Positions 33,985 to 43,345 of a DNA stretch of 64,000 bases are shown here, piece after piece. The first letter of the stretch is position 1. Every line of letters begins with the position of its first letter. The position numbers and the translations under genes are program-made. Location of the stretch: assembly GCA_017560095.1 (NCBI GenBank), contig JAFYOU010000002.1:91958-155957 (forward strand). Direction: 5' to 3'. Origin of the DNA: Candidatus Gastranaerophilales bacterium. GTDB taxonomy: Bacteria > Cyanobacteriota > Vampirovibrionia > Gastranaerophilales > Gastranaerophilaceae. Under the pieces are notes generated by a model. The model ran no database searches. It saw nothing but the letters and a program-made list of their open reading frames with translations, and was not told the DNA's origin.

Positions 33985-34803
33985 ATGAAAAAAATATTTG
34001 TTGTTTTATGCTTGATGATGTTTAATTTTGCGCTAGCTACCACTGATTGGAATTCAGAAGCTGCACTTAAAAGAGTAAATACAATCGGTTCTAAGCTTCT
34101 AAAAGCAAACAATGTAAATTATGATATTGAATTCAAAGTATCAGAAGAAGAAGATGTGAATGCGTACGCAAATATTGACAAAGAAATCTATGTTTATAAG
34201 GGATTATTAGAATTTGTCAATAACGACGAAGAGCTAGCTGGCGTAATTGGCCATGAAATGGGACATATCATAAATGGACATTGTGCCAAGCAAGGTGTTT
34301 TAGGAACTGCTTTTGCTGTTATTGCAAGTATGATAAGCAAAAATGAAACAGTAACTGCAATTGGAACAACTTTAGCTCAAAGCAAATTATCCAGAACTGA
34401 CGAGTTTGAAGCCGACATATCAGGCATTGATTTAATGTCAAAAGCAGGATATAACCCATTAGCAATGGTTTCATTATTGAACAAGATTTCAGGCGATGCT
34501 TATATTGACATTTTACAAACTCACCCATCAGGCGAAAAAAGAATTTTGAATGCGTATAACTATATAGAATATAATTATGCATCAAAATTAGCTAAAGGAT
34601 ATTCTACTGATTCATACAAAAAAGCCCTTACTATGATTAATCCAACAATACAAAAAAGAAAAGCTTCTGAAAAATTAACTACTAAATTTAAAAAAGAACA
34701 AGAAAAACTTTTAAAGAAAAAAGAGAAAAGAGCTAAAAAAATGCAAGGAACATCATCTGCTTGGGATGGATACTTTACAACTCTGCAATATCTTGCTGGT
34801 TAA
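33985..34803 (+). CDS. M48-family metalloprotease, secreted
   Basis: A 272-residue zinc protease with a signal peptide (MKKIFVVLCLMMFNFALA). The zinc motif GHEMGHIINGH lies near residue 89, and the third ligand region, SRTDEFEADISGIDLM, near residue 133; LQTHPSGEKRI follows, as in BepA/LoiP-type proteases. There is a Lys-rich C-terminal helix. It likely clears misfolded envelope proteins in the periplasm. GGAGGAATT precedes the ATG. The glgC gene follows but is not functionally related. Confidence 0.9.
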   Translation: MKKIFVVLCLMMFNFALATTDWNSEAALKRVNTIGSKLLKANNVNYDIEFKVSEEEDVNAYANIDKEIYVYKGLLEFVNNDEELAGVIGHEMGHIINGHCAKQGVLGTAFAVIASMISKNETVTAIGTTLAQSKLSRTDEFEADISGIDLMSKAGYNPLAMVSLLNKISGDAYIDILQTHPSGEKRILNAYNYIEYNYASKLAKGYSTDSYKKALTMINPTIQKRKASEKLTTKFKKEQEKLLKKKEKRAKKMQGTSSAWDGYFTTLQYLAG

Positions 34804-34876
34804 AATATAACCAATTTGAACCATTGAATATGTTTCAAATTATAAGTAAAATTATGCTATAGATAGTAGGTGAAAT

Positions 34877-36115
34877 ATGTATCATAACAAAGTTTTAGCA
34901 ATGGTTTTAGCTGGCGGACAAGGAAAAAGACTTTTACCTTTAACAAAAGATAGAGCAAAACCAGCCGTTCCATTTGGCGGAAGATATAGAATTATCGATT
35001 TTGTTTTAAATAACTTTGTCAACTCTGGCTTTCACAAAATTAAAGTTTTAACTCAATATAAATCAGATTCTTTAAATAAACATATTTCACGTGGTTGGAA
35101 TTTATGTTCTTCAATTGACCAATATGTTGATTTAGTTCCTGCTCAAATGAGAACTGATGGCAATTGGTATAAAGGAACAGCAGACGCTATTTATCAAAAT
35201 ATGAATCAAATAACAGATGAGAGCTTTTCACATATTTGTGTATTTGGTGGAGATCATATTTACAAGATGGATGTTCGTCAAATGTTGAATTACCACAACG
35301 AAAAGCAAGCCGATTTAACAATTTCTGCTATTGCAATTCCTATTGAATTAGCTTCTGAATATGGCGTTATTGAAGTTGATGACAATTGGAAACTAACTGG
35401 TTTTATTGAAAAACCACAAAATACTCCAAAACATATCCCTGGAGATTCTTCAAAATGTCTTGTTTCTATGGGAAATTATATTTTTAATCCCGAAAAATTA
35501 GTTGAAGAATTAAAAAAAGATGCGCTAGATGAATCCTCAAGTCATGATTTTGGAAAAAATATCATTCCAAATATGCTAAATAATGGCTCCAATGTTTATG
35601 TATACAATTTCTGCGATAACGCATTTCATGGAATGACAGATGCTGAACGTGGATATTGGAAAGATGTTGGAAATGTTGATTCATACTGGCAAGCAAATAT
35701 GGATTTATTAGCATATGACCCTGAATTGAATTTATATTCTCCTGATTGGCCATTAAGAACATACAATTACAATTATCCTCCTGCAAAATTTATATGGGAT
35801 GAAGATGAACGTGTCGGAGTTGCAAAAAATTCTCTTGTTTCTGAAGGTTGCATTATTTCAGGTGGTATGATTTCAGGATGTGTTTTATCACCTAAAGTTA
35901 GAATCAATAGTTACTCAAGCGTTTGTGATTCAATTTTGCTGGAAAATGTTACAATCGGAAGACACTCTCAAATTAACCGTGCAATTATAGATAAAAACGT
36001 TAATATTCCTCCATATACAGAAATTGGCTTCAACAAAGAAGAAGACTTGAAGCGAGGTTTTTATGTATCAACTGGCGGAATTACAGTTGTTCCAAAAGGT
36101 GCTATTTTAGATTAA
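34877..36115 (+). CDS. glgC: Glucose-1-phosphate adenylyltransferase
   Basis: Makes ADP-glucose for glycogen synthesis. At 412 residues it has the N-terminal nucleotidyltransferase signature MVLAGGQGKRLLPLTKDRAK, FGGRYRIIDF, the GTADAIYQNM block near residue 98, and a C-terminal beta-helix with hexapeptide repeats. Together with the GH77-like enzyme it suggests that the cell stores glycogen. GTAGGTG precedes the ATG. Confidence 0.96.
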   Translation: MYHNKVLAMVLAGGQGKRLLPLTKDRAKPAVPFGGRYRIIDFVLNNFVNSGFHKIKVLTQYKSDSLNKHISRGWNLCSSIDQYVDLVPAQMRTDGNWYKGTADAIYQNMNQITDESFSHICVFGGDHIYKMDVRQMLNYHNEKQADLTISAIAIPIELASEYGVIEVDDNWKLTGFIEKPQNTPKHIPGDSSKCLVSMGNYIFNPEKLVEELKKDALDESSSHDFGKNIIPNMLNNGSNVYVYNFCDNAFHGMTDAERGYWKDVGNVDSYWQANMDLLAYDPELNLYSPDWPLRTYNYNYPPAKFIWDEDERVGVAKNSLVSEGCIISGGMISGCVLSPKVRINSYSSVCDSILLENVTIGRHSQINRAIIDKNVNIPPYTEIGFNKEEDLKRGFYVSTGGITVVPKGAILD

Positions 36116-36170
36116 TTTGTGGAAAAAATTTGTTTATGCTATCTTGAAATTATTAGTAAAGTAAGGATAA

Positions 36171-36395
36171 ATGATGACAACATTTTTTTATTCAATGCAA
36201 ATTATAAGTGCAGTTATTAGTGTTCTTTTAATTTTATTGCATTCACCAAAAGGTGATGGCATGGCTTCAATTGGAGCTGCAGGTCAACTTTTTGCTTCTC
36301 AAAAATCAACAGAAAAAGGTTTAAACAAAGTAACATATTTCTTTGTTGGTTTGTTTGTTTTATCAACATTTATGTTAGGATTTGTTTTAAAATAG
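36171..36395 (+). CDS. secG: Preprotein translocase subunit SecG
   Basis: A small SecYEG partner at the inner membrane. The 74-residue protein has two membrane helices (residues 6-24 and 52-72) around the conserved SPKGDGMASIGAAGQLFASQ loop. The start is ATG at 36171, with AAGGAT just upstream; the next in-frame ATG at 36174 is equally possible. Confidence 0.92.
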   Translation: MMTTFFYSMQIISAVISVLLILLHSPKGDGMASIGAAGQLFASQKSTEKGLNKVTYFFVGLFVLSTFMLGFVLK

Positions 36396-36404
36396 GAGTA
36401 TGCA

Positions 36405-36887
36405 ATGTTAGATAGAGTTAAAAGATGGGCAGATGAATTTAAAACTTTTGCTGTAAAAGGCAATGTTATCGATATGGCAGTCGGTATTATTATCGGAGCT
36501 GCGTTTGGAAAAGTTGTTAATTCAGTTGTAGCAGATATTATAATGCCACCTATGGGTTGGTTAATGGGAAAAGTTGATTTTACAAATTTATATTTAACTT
36601 TGCCAAATACACAAGGAGAAATTACGACATATCCATCATTAGCTGCAGCACAAGCAGCTGGTGCTGTTACAATAAATTATGGTTTATTTATAAATACAAT
36701 TATAAACTTTATAATTGTAGCTTTTGCAGTATTTTTATTAATTAAATTTATCAATAAATTAAGAGCAACTGTTGAAAAGAAAGAAGAAATTGTTGAAGAA
36801 GCTACAACAAAAGAATGTCCAAGATGTTTTTCAACAATTAATATTAATGCTACAAGATGCGCTCATTGTACGTCAGAATTAAACTAG
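36405..36887 (+). CDS. mscL: Large-conductance mechanosensitive channel with a C-terminal zinc ribbon
   Basis: Opens under membrane tension to release solutes. The MscL core is clear: [20 protein letters not shown] near residue 15, the pore helix, a periplasmic loop, then TM2 near 88-112. At 160 residues it is longer than usual. The tail near residues 138-158 carries CPRC...CAHC, a rubredoxin-like zinc ribbon absent from most MscL. It shares an operon with secG and ychF by spacing. Confidence 0.92.
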   Translation: MLDRVKRWADEFKTFAVKGNVIDMAVGIIIGAAFGKVVNSVVADIIMPPMGWLMGKVDFTNLYLTLPNTQGEITTYPSLAAAQAAGAVTINYGLFINTIINFIIVAFAVFLLIKFINKLRATVEKKEEIVEEATTKECPRCFSTININATRCAHCTSELN

Positions 36888-36900
36888 TTAAGGAAATAAA

Positions 36901-37992
36901 ATGTTAAAAGTTGGTATCGTAGGTCTTCCAAATGTTGGAAAATCAACATTATTTAATGCTCTAACAAGTGCAAAAAATGCTCAAAGCGCAAACTATCCTT
37001 TTTGCACAATTGAGCCTAACGTTGGTGTTGTAAATGTTCCCGATGAAAGATTATATAAACTTCAAGATTTAGTTCATACGCAAACCGTGATTCCTACGGC
37101 AATTGAATTTGTTGATATTGCTGGCCTTGTTAAGGGAGCAAGCCAAGGCGAAGGTTTAGGAAATCAATTCTTGCATAACATTAGAGAAGTTGATGCAATT
37201 GTTCAAGTTGTAAGATGCTTTGATGACATCAATACAATTCACGTTAATGGAAAAGTTGATCCAATAGATGATATTGAAACAATTAACGCTGAACTTGCTC
37301 TAGCTGATATTTCAACTTTAGACAACATATCAAAAAGAATTGCAAAACAAGTTAAAGGTGGCGACAAAGAGGCAATTTTACAAGATACGGTTATTAAAAA
37401 ATGTATGCCTTATCTTGAGCAAGGTAAATTTATTGACTCATCTGATTTTACAGCAGATGAAAAAAAAGCACTACACATGTGTCATCTATTAATGTCTAAA
37501 CCTGTTATTTATTGTGCAAATGTTTCTGAAATGGATTTAAAAGAAGGAAATGATTACACAAAACGTGTTCAAGAATATGCAGGCAAAGATGCCCAAGTTG
37601 TTTTAATTTGCGCTAATTTAGAAGAAGAGCTTGTTGATTTAGGTGAAACAGAAGCTAAAAATTATCTAGCAGAACTTGGAATAACAAATTCAGGTATTGA
37701 GCGCATGATTAAATCTGCTTATGATATCTTAAATTTAAGAACATATATTACAGCAGGCGAAAAAGAAGTTCGCGCTTGGACTATTACAAAAGGAACAAAA
37801 GCTCCAGCCGCAGCAGGCGTTATTCATACAGATTTTGAAAAAGGCTTTATTAAAGCTGAAGTTGTTTCTTATAATGACTTTATTAATGCAGGCTCATGGG
37901 CTGCGTCACGCGAAAAAGGTGTAGCTCGCCTTGAAGGCAAAGATTATGTCGTTGAAGATGGCGACATAATGTTATTTAGATTTAATAATTAA
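36901..37992 (+). CDS. ychF: YchF-family ATPase
   Basis: An Obg-family ATPase associated with ribosomes and redox stress. The 363-residue protein is the usual size. It has GLPNVGKSTLFNALT (P-loop) at residue 7, EFVDIAGLVKGASQGEGLG near 66, and a C-terminal TGS domain (TAGEKEVRAWTITKGTKAP). It lies 13 bases after mscL. A terminator follows. Confidence 0.96.
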   Translation: MLKVGIVGLPNVGKSTLFNALTSAKNAQSANYPFCTIEPNVGVVNVPDERLYKLQDLVHTQTVIPTAIEFVDIAGLVKGASQGEGLGNQFLHNIREVDAIVQVVRCFDDINTIHVNGKVDPIDDIETINAELALADISTLDNISKRIAKQVKGGDKEAILQDTVIKKCMPYLEQGKFIDSSDFTADEKKALHMCHLLMSKPVIYCANVSEMDLKEGNDYTKRVQEYAGKDAQVVLICANLEEELVDLGETEAKNYLAELGITNSGIERMIKSAYDILNLRTYITAGEKEVRAWTITKGTKAPAAAGVIHTDFEKGFIKAEVVSYNDFINAGSWAASREKGVARLEGKDYVVEDGDIMLFRFNN

Positions 37993-38017
37993 AAAAGAGC
38001 CGATCGGCTCTTTTTTT
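37991..38017. terminator. Bidirectional terminator between ychF and the 96-residue gene
   Basis: GAGCC-GATC-GGCTC flanked by an A run on the left and a T run on the right. The convergent small gene ends inside it. Confidence 0.85.
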
Positions 38018-38306
38018 ATAAACTTCTATAATATTGCGCAGAATATCTTTGCCTTGGAGTTAATCTTGCAGCATAGCTCCCTCTTTGAATATTAGGATAA
38101 GGATTATTCATACTTGGATAGCGAATATTTCTCGTAGGATCTTGATAATGCATTCTTTGCTTTCTGATAGCATTTGTTCTTTGGTTTTGAAGCTGCTGCT
38201 GAATTCCTAAATATTGCGAATAGCGATATTGCCCAAATTGAGTTTCATCAGCTCTCGAAAATTGACAAAATAATAAAATTGTAAATAAAAAAAGCAAAAT
38301 TCTCAT
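38016..38306 (-). CDS. Small secreted protein, Tyr/Gln/Arg-rich
   Basis: A 96-residue protein. It has a signal peptide (MRILLFLFTILLFCQFSRA), then a basic, aromatic, Gln-rich mature part (QYRYSQYLGIQQQLQNQR, TPRQRYSAQYYRSL) without cysteines. Probably an unstructured envelope protein. Start set by TATAAT-N6-ATG. Function unknown. Confidence 0.7.
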   Translation of the reverse strand: MRILLFLFTILLFCQFSRADETQFGQYRYSQYLGIQQQLQNQRTNAIRKQRMHYQDPTRNIRYPSMNNPYPNIQRGSYAARLTPRQRYSAQYYRSL

Positions 38307-38312
38307 AATTAG

Positions 38313-38318
38313 ATTATA
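38313..38318 (-). promoter_or_regulatory. -10 box of the 96-residue gene, predicted leaderless
   Basis: TATAAT, CTAATT, ATG at 38306. Six-base spacing with no ribosome binding site. Confidence 0.7.
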
Positions 38319-38433
38319 TCTGCTTTTAAGACTAATTCACCATTTAATTAAATGAAAAATTTTTAAAAAAAATTAAAATTTTGGCAATTTTTTTTAATAA
38401 AAAATTTTTATTAAATATATAGGGGGATAAAAC

Positions 38434-39357
38434 GTGGAGAACATGGGTAACGATTCTTACACCTTAGGTGTAAAGAGCAATTTTAGTCTTATTAAAAATT
38501 TTACAATTTTTTCTGTTATAGCACTTGCTTTGATGAGCGCAGGATATTTTACATTCTGGATTGGCGCTATTTCTGATGAATTATTTTTTGAATATGGTAA
38601 AAAAATTTTTGAACCATTGGCAAGTTTTTTAAACACAGGAAACGTGTCAATTGATGCATATTTAAACACAAGCTTAATCTTGCTTGGAATTATTTTTCCT
38701 GTGTTAATTGCACAATATTTATTTGATAAATTTGAAGAAACTTTAATCAATATACATAATTCAAAAAAACAAAAAGAACAACAAAAAGAGCTATTAGAAG
38801 AACATAAAAATTACATGAGTCGTTTTGATTCAATTAAAACATATTCAATTTGTTTGTCGCTTGATTATGAATCAGAAAAACAAATTTCAATTCAAAGCAA
38901 AAAAGCTTTAAATCAAGCAATTTATTCGAAAATCGCTTCAATTTTAAAATCAATTGAGCCTAATGGCAAAGTTACGTATGATGATGTTTTAATTTTTAGA
39001 GCGCAAAATTTTTCAAATTATGACTTTGTTTATGATTCAATTTTAAACGGACTTTCAAAAATAAAAAATGTTATTTCACAAAAATATAATTGCAAAATTA
39101 TACCAAGCATAACAACAGATGCTTATTCAGGAACTATTGCCGAAACAAGCATCAGAAAACAACATTTTGAAATTCAAAGTTTTAACTTTAAAAACAGAGC
39201 TTTATCTACCGCAAGCTTTGCAAACAAATACAAACATTTACAACAAGAAAAATATATTGGCGTTCCAATTGGCGAATTTGTTTATTTTGGAAACGAAAAA
39301 ATGGGAACATACGAATTAAACGTAATTCATAAAAATTTATCCAAAGCATTGGCTTAA
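38434..39357 (+). CDS. Unknown two-helix membrane protein with a cytoplasmic domain
   Basis: A 307-residue protein. Membrane helices lie near residues 25-48 (FSVIALALMSAGYFTFWIGA) and 77-97 (SLILLGIIFPVLIAQYLF), followed by a coiled-coil linker (residues 110-128) and a soluble domain (residues 130-305). The layout resembles class III nucleotide cyclases and HAMP-less sensor proteins, but no catalytic motif is kept. Start is GTG at 38434, because AGGGGGAT sits seven bases before it and sixteen before the next ATG. Confidence 0.65.
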   Translation: MENMGNDSYTLGVKSNFSLIKNFTIFSVIALALMSAGYFTFWIGAISDELFFEYGKKIFEPLASFLNTGNVSIDAYLNTSLILLGIIFPVLIAQYLFDKFEETLINIHNSKKQKEQQKELLEEHKNYMSRFDSIKTYSICLSLDYESEKQISIQSKKALNQAIYSKIASILKSIEPNGKVTYDDVLIFRAQNFSNYDFVYDSILNGLSKIKNVISQKYNCKIIPSITTDAYSGTIAETSIRKQHFEIQSFNFKNRALSTASFANKYKHLQQEKYIGVPIGEFVYFGNEKMGTYELNVIHKNLSKALA

Positions 39358-39358
39358 A

Positions 39359-39505
39359 TTAAGAATTTTTAGAAATATACGCGCAGAGTTTCTGCGCTAT
39401 TTCTTTGCATTTTTCTTGATCGTACACTATATTTCGCATTTTATTTAATTTTTGCTCGGTTTGTTTTTGACGATCTATTTTTGTATTTTTACAATCTTTA
39501 TCCAT
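39359..39505 (-). CDS. Small 48-residue Lys/Gln-rich protein
   Basis: Reads MDKDCKNTKIDRQKQTEQKL and ends ...AQKLCAYISKNS. It has three cysteines and is basic and helical. It starts 12 bases after the TPR gene on the same strand and fills the gap to the convergent membrane protein gene. No clear ribosome binding site, so it is probably translated by coupling or is a chance frame. Confidence 0.5.
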   Translation of the reverse strand: MDKDCKNTKIDRQKQTEQKLNKMRNIVYDQEKCKEIAQKLCAYISKNS

Positions 39506-39517
39506 AGTTTTATTTTA

Positions 39518-40666
39518 TTATTTTTTTGCGAAAAATGCCATAATTTTATCAATTAAGCCTTCTGAATCATCTTCTTTTCTTTCAACCACTTTTCCATATT
39601 CTTCCGCTTTTTCAAAATTTCCTTCAGAATAATAAAACTCTGCTAAAATTTCACGAGCTTGCTCATCTTTATCTAATTCGTAAACTTTTTGCCAATATTC
39701 AATTGCTACAAAGCGTTCTTTGTTTCTTTGATATAAATTTGCTAATTCTATTAAAACAGTTTTGTCATTTGGATTTTTTTGATAAGCATTTGTGAATTCA
39801 ACAATTGCTTCATCAGATTTTCCTCTTACTTTTGCACAAAATGCCCAATTAAGAGCAGAATTAAATTCATCATTTAATTCTTCATATATTAGGGCTTTCA
39901 TTTGAAAAGAAACAGCATCAGGTGTTGCATATTTAATATATGCTTCAATTTCATTCAATGCTTCTTGATACTCTTTTGTATTGTATAAATATTGCGCTCT
40001 TAAAACGTGGAAATTTTTCTTTTCTATGTCATTCAATTTTGAATAATCAATTTTTTCCAACAATTCTTTTGCACAATCATTTTGTTCATCTTGAAGAAGA
40101 ATTTTAATTCTTAATAGCTCATCTTCAACAACTTCAATAGCTGCTTTGAAATCATTGGCTTTAAAATACAATTGGGCTAATGCATTCTTTATATTAATAT
40201 TTTCACTAAATATCTCATATGCCTTTTTTGCGATTGTTATAGCGCTTTCAAGACTGCCTTCTTTCATATACAAATCTATTAATTCAAAATAAGCATCCAA
40301 ATCATTTTGTTCAAATTCTAACAATCTTAAAAATTCATCAATTGCTTTTAAAACTTTGTTATCAACCTTATATAATCTAGCTAATTTTCTTCTAGCATCA
40401 ATATTATCATTGTTAATCATTAATGCCTTTTTTGTATCGTTTATTGCATATTCTATTTTACCTGACGCAATATTTACATTGGCTCTTGAAAGATAATAAT
40501 TAAATTTATCATCAAGCTCGAGATATATATCCATTACACAAGAAAGGGCAACTTCATCTGCTGGATTCAATTTGATTATATCTTCATAGATAGTTAAAGC
40601 TTCTTGTAATTTTTTTTCTTCATATAATGTAGCCGCTTTTTGGTGCATATTTTCCAAATTAGACAT
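39518..40666 (-). CDS. Tetratricopeptide repeat protein
   Basis: A 382-residue solenoid of about nine TPR units over most of its length, with typical A-x-x-x-Y positions (LQEALTIYEDIIKLNPADEV, ASGKIEYAINDTKKALMIN, VAIEYWQKVYELD). No signal peptide or membrane helix. It mediates protein-protein contacts in the cytoplasm, partner unknown. It sits directly downstream of the glycosyltransferase gene. Confidence 0.9.
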   Translation of the reverse strand: MSNLENMHQKAATLYEEKKLQEALTIYEDIIKLNPADEVALSCVMDIYLELDDKFNYYLSRANVNIASGKIEYAINDTKKALMINNDNIDARRKLARLYKVDNKVLKAIDEFLRLLEFEQNDLDAYFELIDLYMKEGSLESAITIAKKAYEIFSENINIKNALAQLYFKANDFKAAIEVVEDELLRIKILLQDEQNDCAKELLEKIDYSKLNDIEKKNFHVLRAQYLYNTKEYQEALNEIEAYIKYATPDAVSFQMKALIYEELNDEFNSALNWAFCAKVRGKSDEAIVEFTNAYQKNPNDKTVLIELANLYQRNKERFVAIEYWQKVYELDKDEQAREILAEFYYSEGNFEKAEEYGKVVERKEDDSEGLIDKIMAFFAKK

Positions 40667-40683
40667 ATTTTTTCCTTTTTTGT

Positions 40684-42609
40684 TTATTTTATCATAATTT
40701 TATAAATAGGAACAATTGTTGTCTCTAGTTTTTTAATGTTTAATGCTTTTGAATATTTAATTTTTGAATTAATACATATTTCAGGTAAATATAACATTAC
40801 ATTTTTCTTTTCTTTGATTTTTGACAAGTAAAATTCAATTAAATCAACATCCTCCCTGACTCCATATTGAGAAACAATTATTTTTTCTTCGGGAACATTT
40901 TTATAATATTTCATATATTCGGTTTTATCGGGTACAACAAAATATATTTTATAATCTTTTTCGTGTTCAATATAGTCCCTTAATGAATAATTAACCATTG
41001 TGTTAATATTGCTAAAAAGATTAAAATTTTCATAGCGTGGAATATTTATTGAAATCAACAAAATTGAAAACAAAATCAATGCATTGAACTTATTTTTATA
41101 ATCAATATTTATAAAAATAGAAGTATTTATAATTAAAAGAGGTAAAAATATAATAAAATATCTTTCAAATAAAATTGGCTTTATTAAAATTGAAATTAAT
41201 AATGCGCTTATAAACACAAAAGAAATGATTCCGATATTATAAATAAAAAAACTTTTTTCAATTTTTGATAATTTTTTGAAAATAAAAACAGAAAACAAAA
41301 TTACTAAAATAAACCAAAAAATATTTCCAAAATAAAAAACAATATGATGATATATTGAATCAAACGTTGGCTTTTCAATCCAAGTATTAAAATAAGGATT
41401 TGTTGAGCTTTTTAAGAAGGTTATTAAAAAATAAGGAATAAAAGTCAAAAAAGAAACAAAGTTAGCTATTATAAATTTAATTTTATTTTGCTTAAAAATA
41501 ACTAAACCTAATATAAAATTAGCAAAAACAAAAAGAATACAATAATAGTGTAGATTAATTAATAAAATAGAAAATATTGAATATATAAAAAGATTTTTGT
41601 TTGAAAATTCATTTTTTAATTTATATAACCAATATATTCCCCATAAAATTAAAGTCATTGAAAGAATATAGCTTCTTATTTCATTTGATTCCAAGATAAA
41701 AACAATGTTTATTGCAGATAAAAAAGAGGCAACTAGTGCAGTTTTGCGATTTAAAATTTTATTTACAACAAAATAAGTGCTATAAACTTGAAATAGCCCA
41801 ATTAAACAAGGTAAAAGACGAATAAGTAACGTAGTTTTATTAAAAAATAAAAACCAAATATTAGAAATCAAAAAGAAGAAAGGGGGGTTGCCTGGATCTA
41901 AAAAAATTCTATTTAAATTTAAATTTTTGCCCATATCGGATATAAAGCAAAATGTAAACAATTCATCGTTCCACAAGGAAATATAATCGATATGAGATAA
42001 GCGCAATATTAAAGCTAAAAATAAAATCCAAAAAATTCCACTTTTTATTTTAAAATTAAATCTATTTTGATATTTTATAAAATATACTAAAAGCAATATA
42101 TATCCTACTGCGTAAAAATACCAATTATAAAATAGACTTTCAAAGTAAATTGAAACTTTTTGCAATACTGTTTTATCGTTTGCTTTATTGAATTGAACGT
42201 CAAGACTATATTTATCAACATCGTTAAAATTTATTTTTTGAAAGTCAATTTCCGAAATATCTTTTTTGGACAAATAAAGCAAGTTGTTTAAATTATAAAA
42301 AATAGAAATTGATTCAAAATAATTTTTAGCTTCCGAATTAGAAAAAATAAATTCTATATTTTGTGCTGCATTATTATAAAATAAGGGATTTTCTTGATTT
42401 AACTTATATGAATAAATATCGTTTTTAAAACTCATTAAATCGCAATTTTTATCAAAGCAAACATAAATATCTCCAATATTTTTTGATTCAATATTTGCAC
42501 TAATCTTTCCTACATCATTTTGAAAATAAAAAACGCTGAAATGATGCTTAAAAAAGATAAAGCTTAATAAAAAAAACAAGCCTGCTAAAATTAAAACAAC
42601 TTTACGCAA
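40684..42609 (-). CDS. GT39/ArnT-like membrane glycosyltransferase
   Basis: A 641-residue multi-pass membrane protein with the PMT/ArnT-type layout. An N-terminal membrane helix is followed by an extracytoplasmic domain (residues about 28-160), then the catalytic loop LSHIDYISLWNDELFTF near residue 205 with the acidic pair, PGNPPFFFLISNIW near 245, and ILESNEIRSYILSM near 308. Such enzymes transfer sugar from a polyprenyl-phosphate donor to lipids or proteins outside the membrane. The N-terminal domain shares V-C-F-D...C with the 355-residue gene of the same operon. The upstream phosphoesterase gene overlaps by eight bases. Confidence 0.85.
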   Translation of the reverse strand: MRKVVLILAGLFFLLSFIFFKHHFSVFYFQNDVGKISANIESKNIGDIYVCFDKNCDLMSFKNDIYSYKLNQENPLFYNNAAQNIEFIFSNSEAKNYFESISIFYNLNNLLYLSKKDISEIDFQKINFNDVDKYSLDVQFNKANDKTVLQKVSIYFESLFYNWYFYAVGYILLLVYFIKYQNRFNFKIKSGIFWILFLALILRLSHIDYISLWNDELFTFCFISDMGKNLNLNRIFLDPGNPPFFFLISNIWFLFFNKTTLLIRLLPCLIGLFQVYSTYFVVNKILNRKTALVASFLSAINIVFILESNEIRSYILSMTLILWGIYWLYKLKNEFSNKNLFIYSIFSILLINLHYYCILFVFANFILGLVIFKQNKIKFIIANFVSFLTFIPYFLITFLKSSTNPYFNTWIEKPTFDSIYHHIVFYFGNIFWFILVILFSVFIFKKLSKIEKSFFIYNIGIISFVFISALLISILIKPILFERYFIIFLPLLIINTSIFINIDYKNKFNALILFSILLISINIPRYENFNLFSNINTMVNYSLRDYIEHEKDYKIYFVVPDKTEYMKYYKNVPEEKIIVSQYGVREDVDLIEFYLSKIKEKKNVMLYLPEICINSKIKYSKALNIKKLETTIVPIYKIMIK

Positions 42610-43336
42610 TATACATACTCGCCAATTCTTCGCAATATTTGAAATTGCGAGCTAAAATGTGTTTTGAAACTTTTTCATTATCATATTTAACGATTTTGTG
42701 TTCGCTATAGAATCTACCTTCGCTATCAATTGTTAATTGTAAATAAACAGCATTTTTGTCTTTTGTCATTGATCTTCCAACAGAACCAACATTAATCACT
42801 GTTTTTCCTGAATTTAAAGTATATCCACAAGGTAAATGTGTATGTCCGCACAATATTATATCAGCATCACTACCAGATATCATTTCTTCAACCGTGTCAT
42901 TCATTAATTCAGGATAAATATTTTCACTTTGATTACGAGGAGAACCATGAACTAAATCAATTTTAATTCCATTAACAATTACTTGTTTTTTTTCCGGCAA
43001 TTCGCGAACAAAATCAAGGTATTTTTTATCTGTAATTTTAATATCTTCTTCTAAAGAATAACCCATGCAAGGAAAAGATTTTTTTGCATTTTCAAGTAAT
43101 TCATTATTACAATTTGAAACCATTTTATCTGTATTTCCTTGGATGATTTCAAAATTTTCACCATATTTTTCTTTTAACTCTAATATTTTTTCACAAATAT
43201 AATTAGGGTTGTATCCAGCTAAAATTAAATCGCCCAAGCAAAATATTTTATCTGGTTCAAATTGATTAATATTGTCCATAACTTTTTCAAATGCATCTTT
43301 ATTCGCATGAATATCTGAAATTATTGCTATTTTCAT
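42602..43336 (-). CDS. YfcE-like metallophosphoesterase
   Basis: A 244-residue calcineurin-type phosphodiesterase: IAIISDIHANKDAF at residue 3, CLGDLILAGYNP near 33, GNTD near 66, and ILCGHTHLPCGY near 161 with GSVGR near 180. These are the metal ligands of the YfcE/MJ0936 family. Substrate unknown. It lies in an operon between two membrane protein genes and overlaps the glycosyltransferase gene by eight bases. Confidence 0.9.
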   Translation of the reverse strand: MKIAIISDIHANKDAFEKVMDNINQFEPDKIFCLGDLILAGYNPNYICEKILELKEKYGENFEIIQGNTDKMVSNCNNELLENAKKSFPCMGYSLEEDIKITDKKYLDFVRELPEKKQVIVNGIKIDLVHGSPRNQSENIYPELMNDTVEEMISGSDADIILCGHTHLPCGYTLNSGKTVINVGSVGRSMTKDKNAVYLQLTIDSEGRFYSEHKIVKYDNEKVSKHILARNFKYCEELASMYIA

Positions 43337-43345
43337 TTTTGCTTC

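Noticed and set aside
38434-39357. Class III nucleotide cyclase assignment for the 307-residue membrane protein
   Set aside because: The layout is similar, but the metal-binding and catalytic residues are not recognisable.
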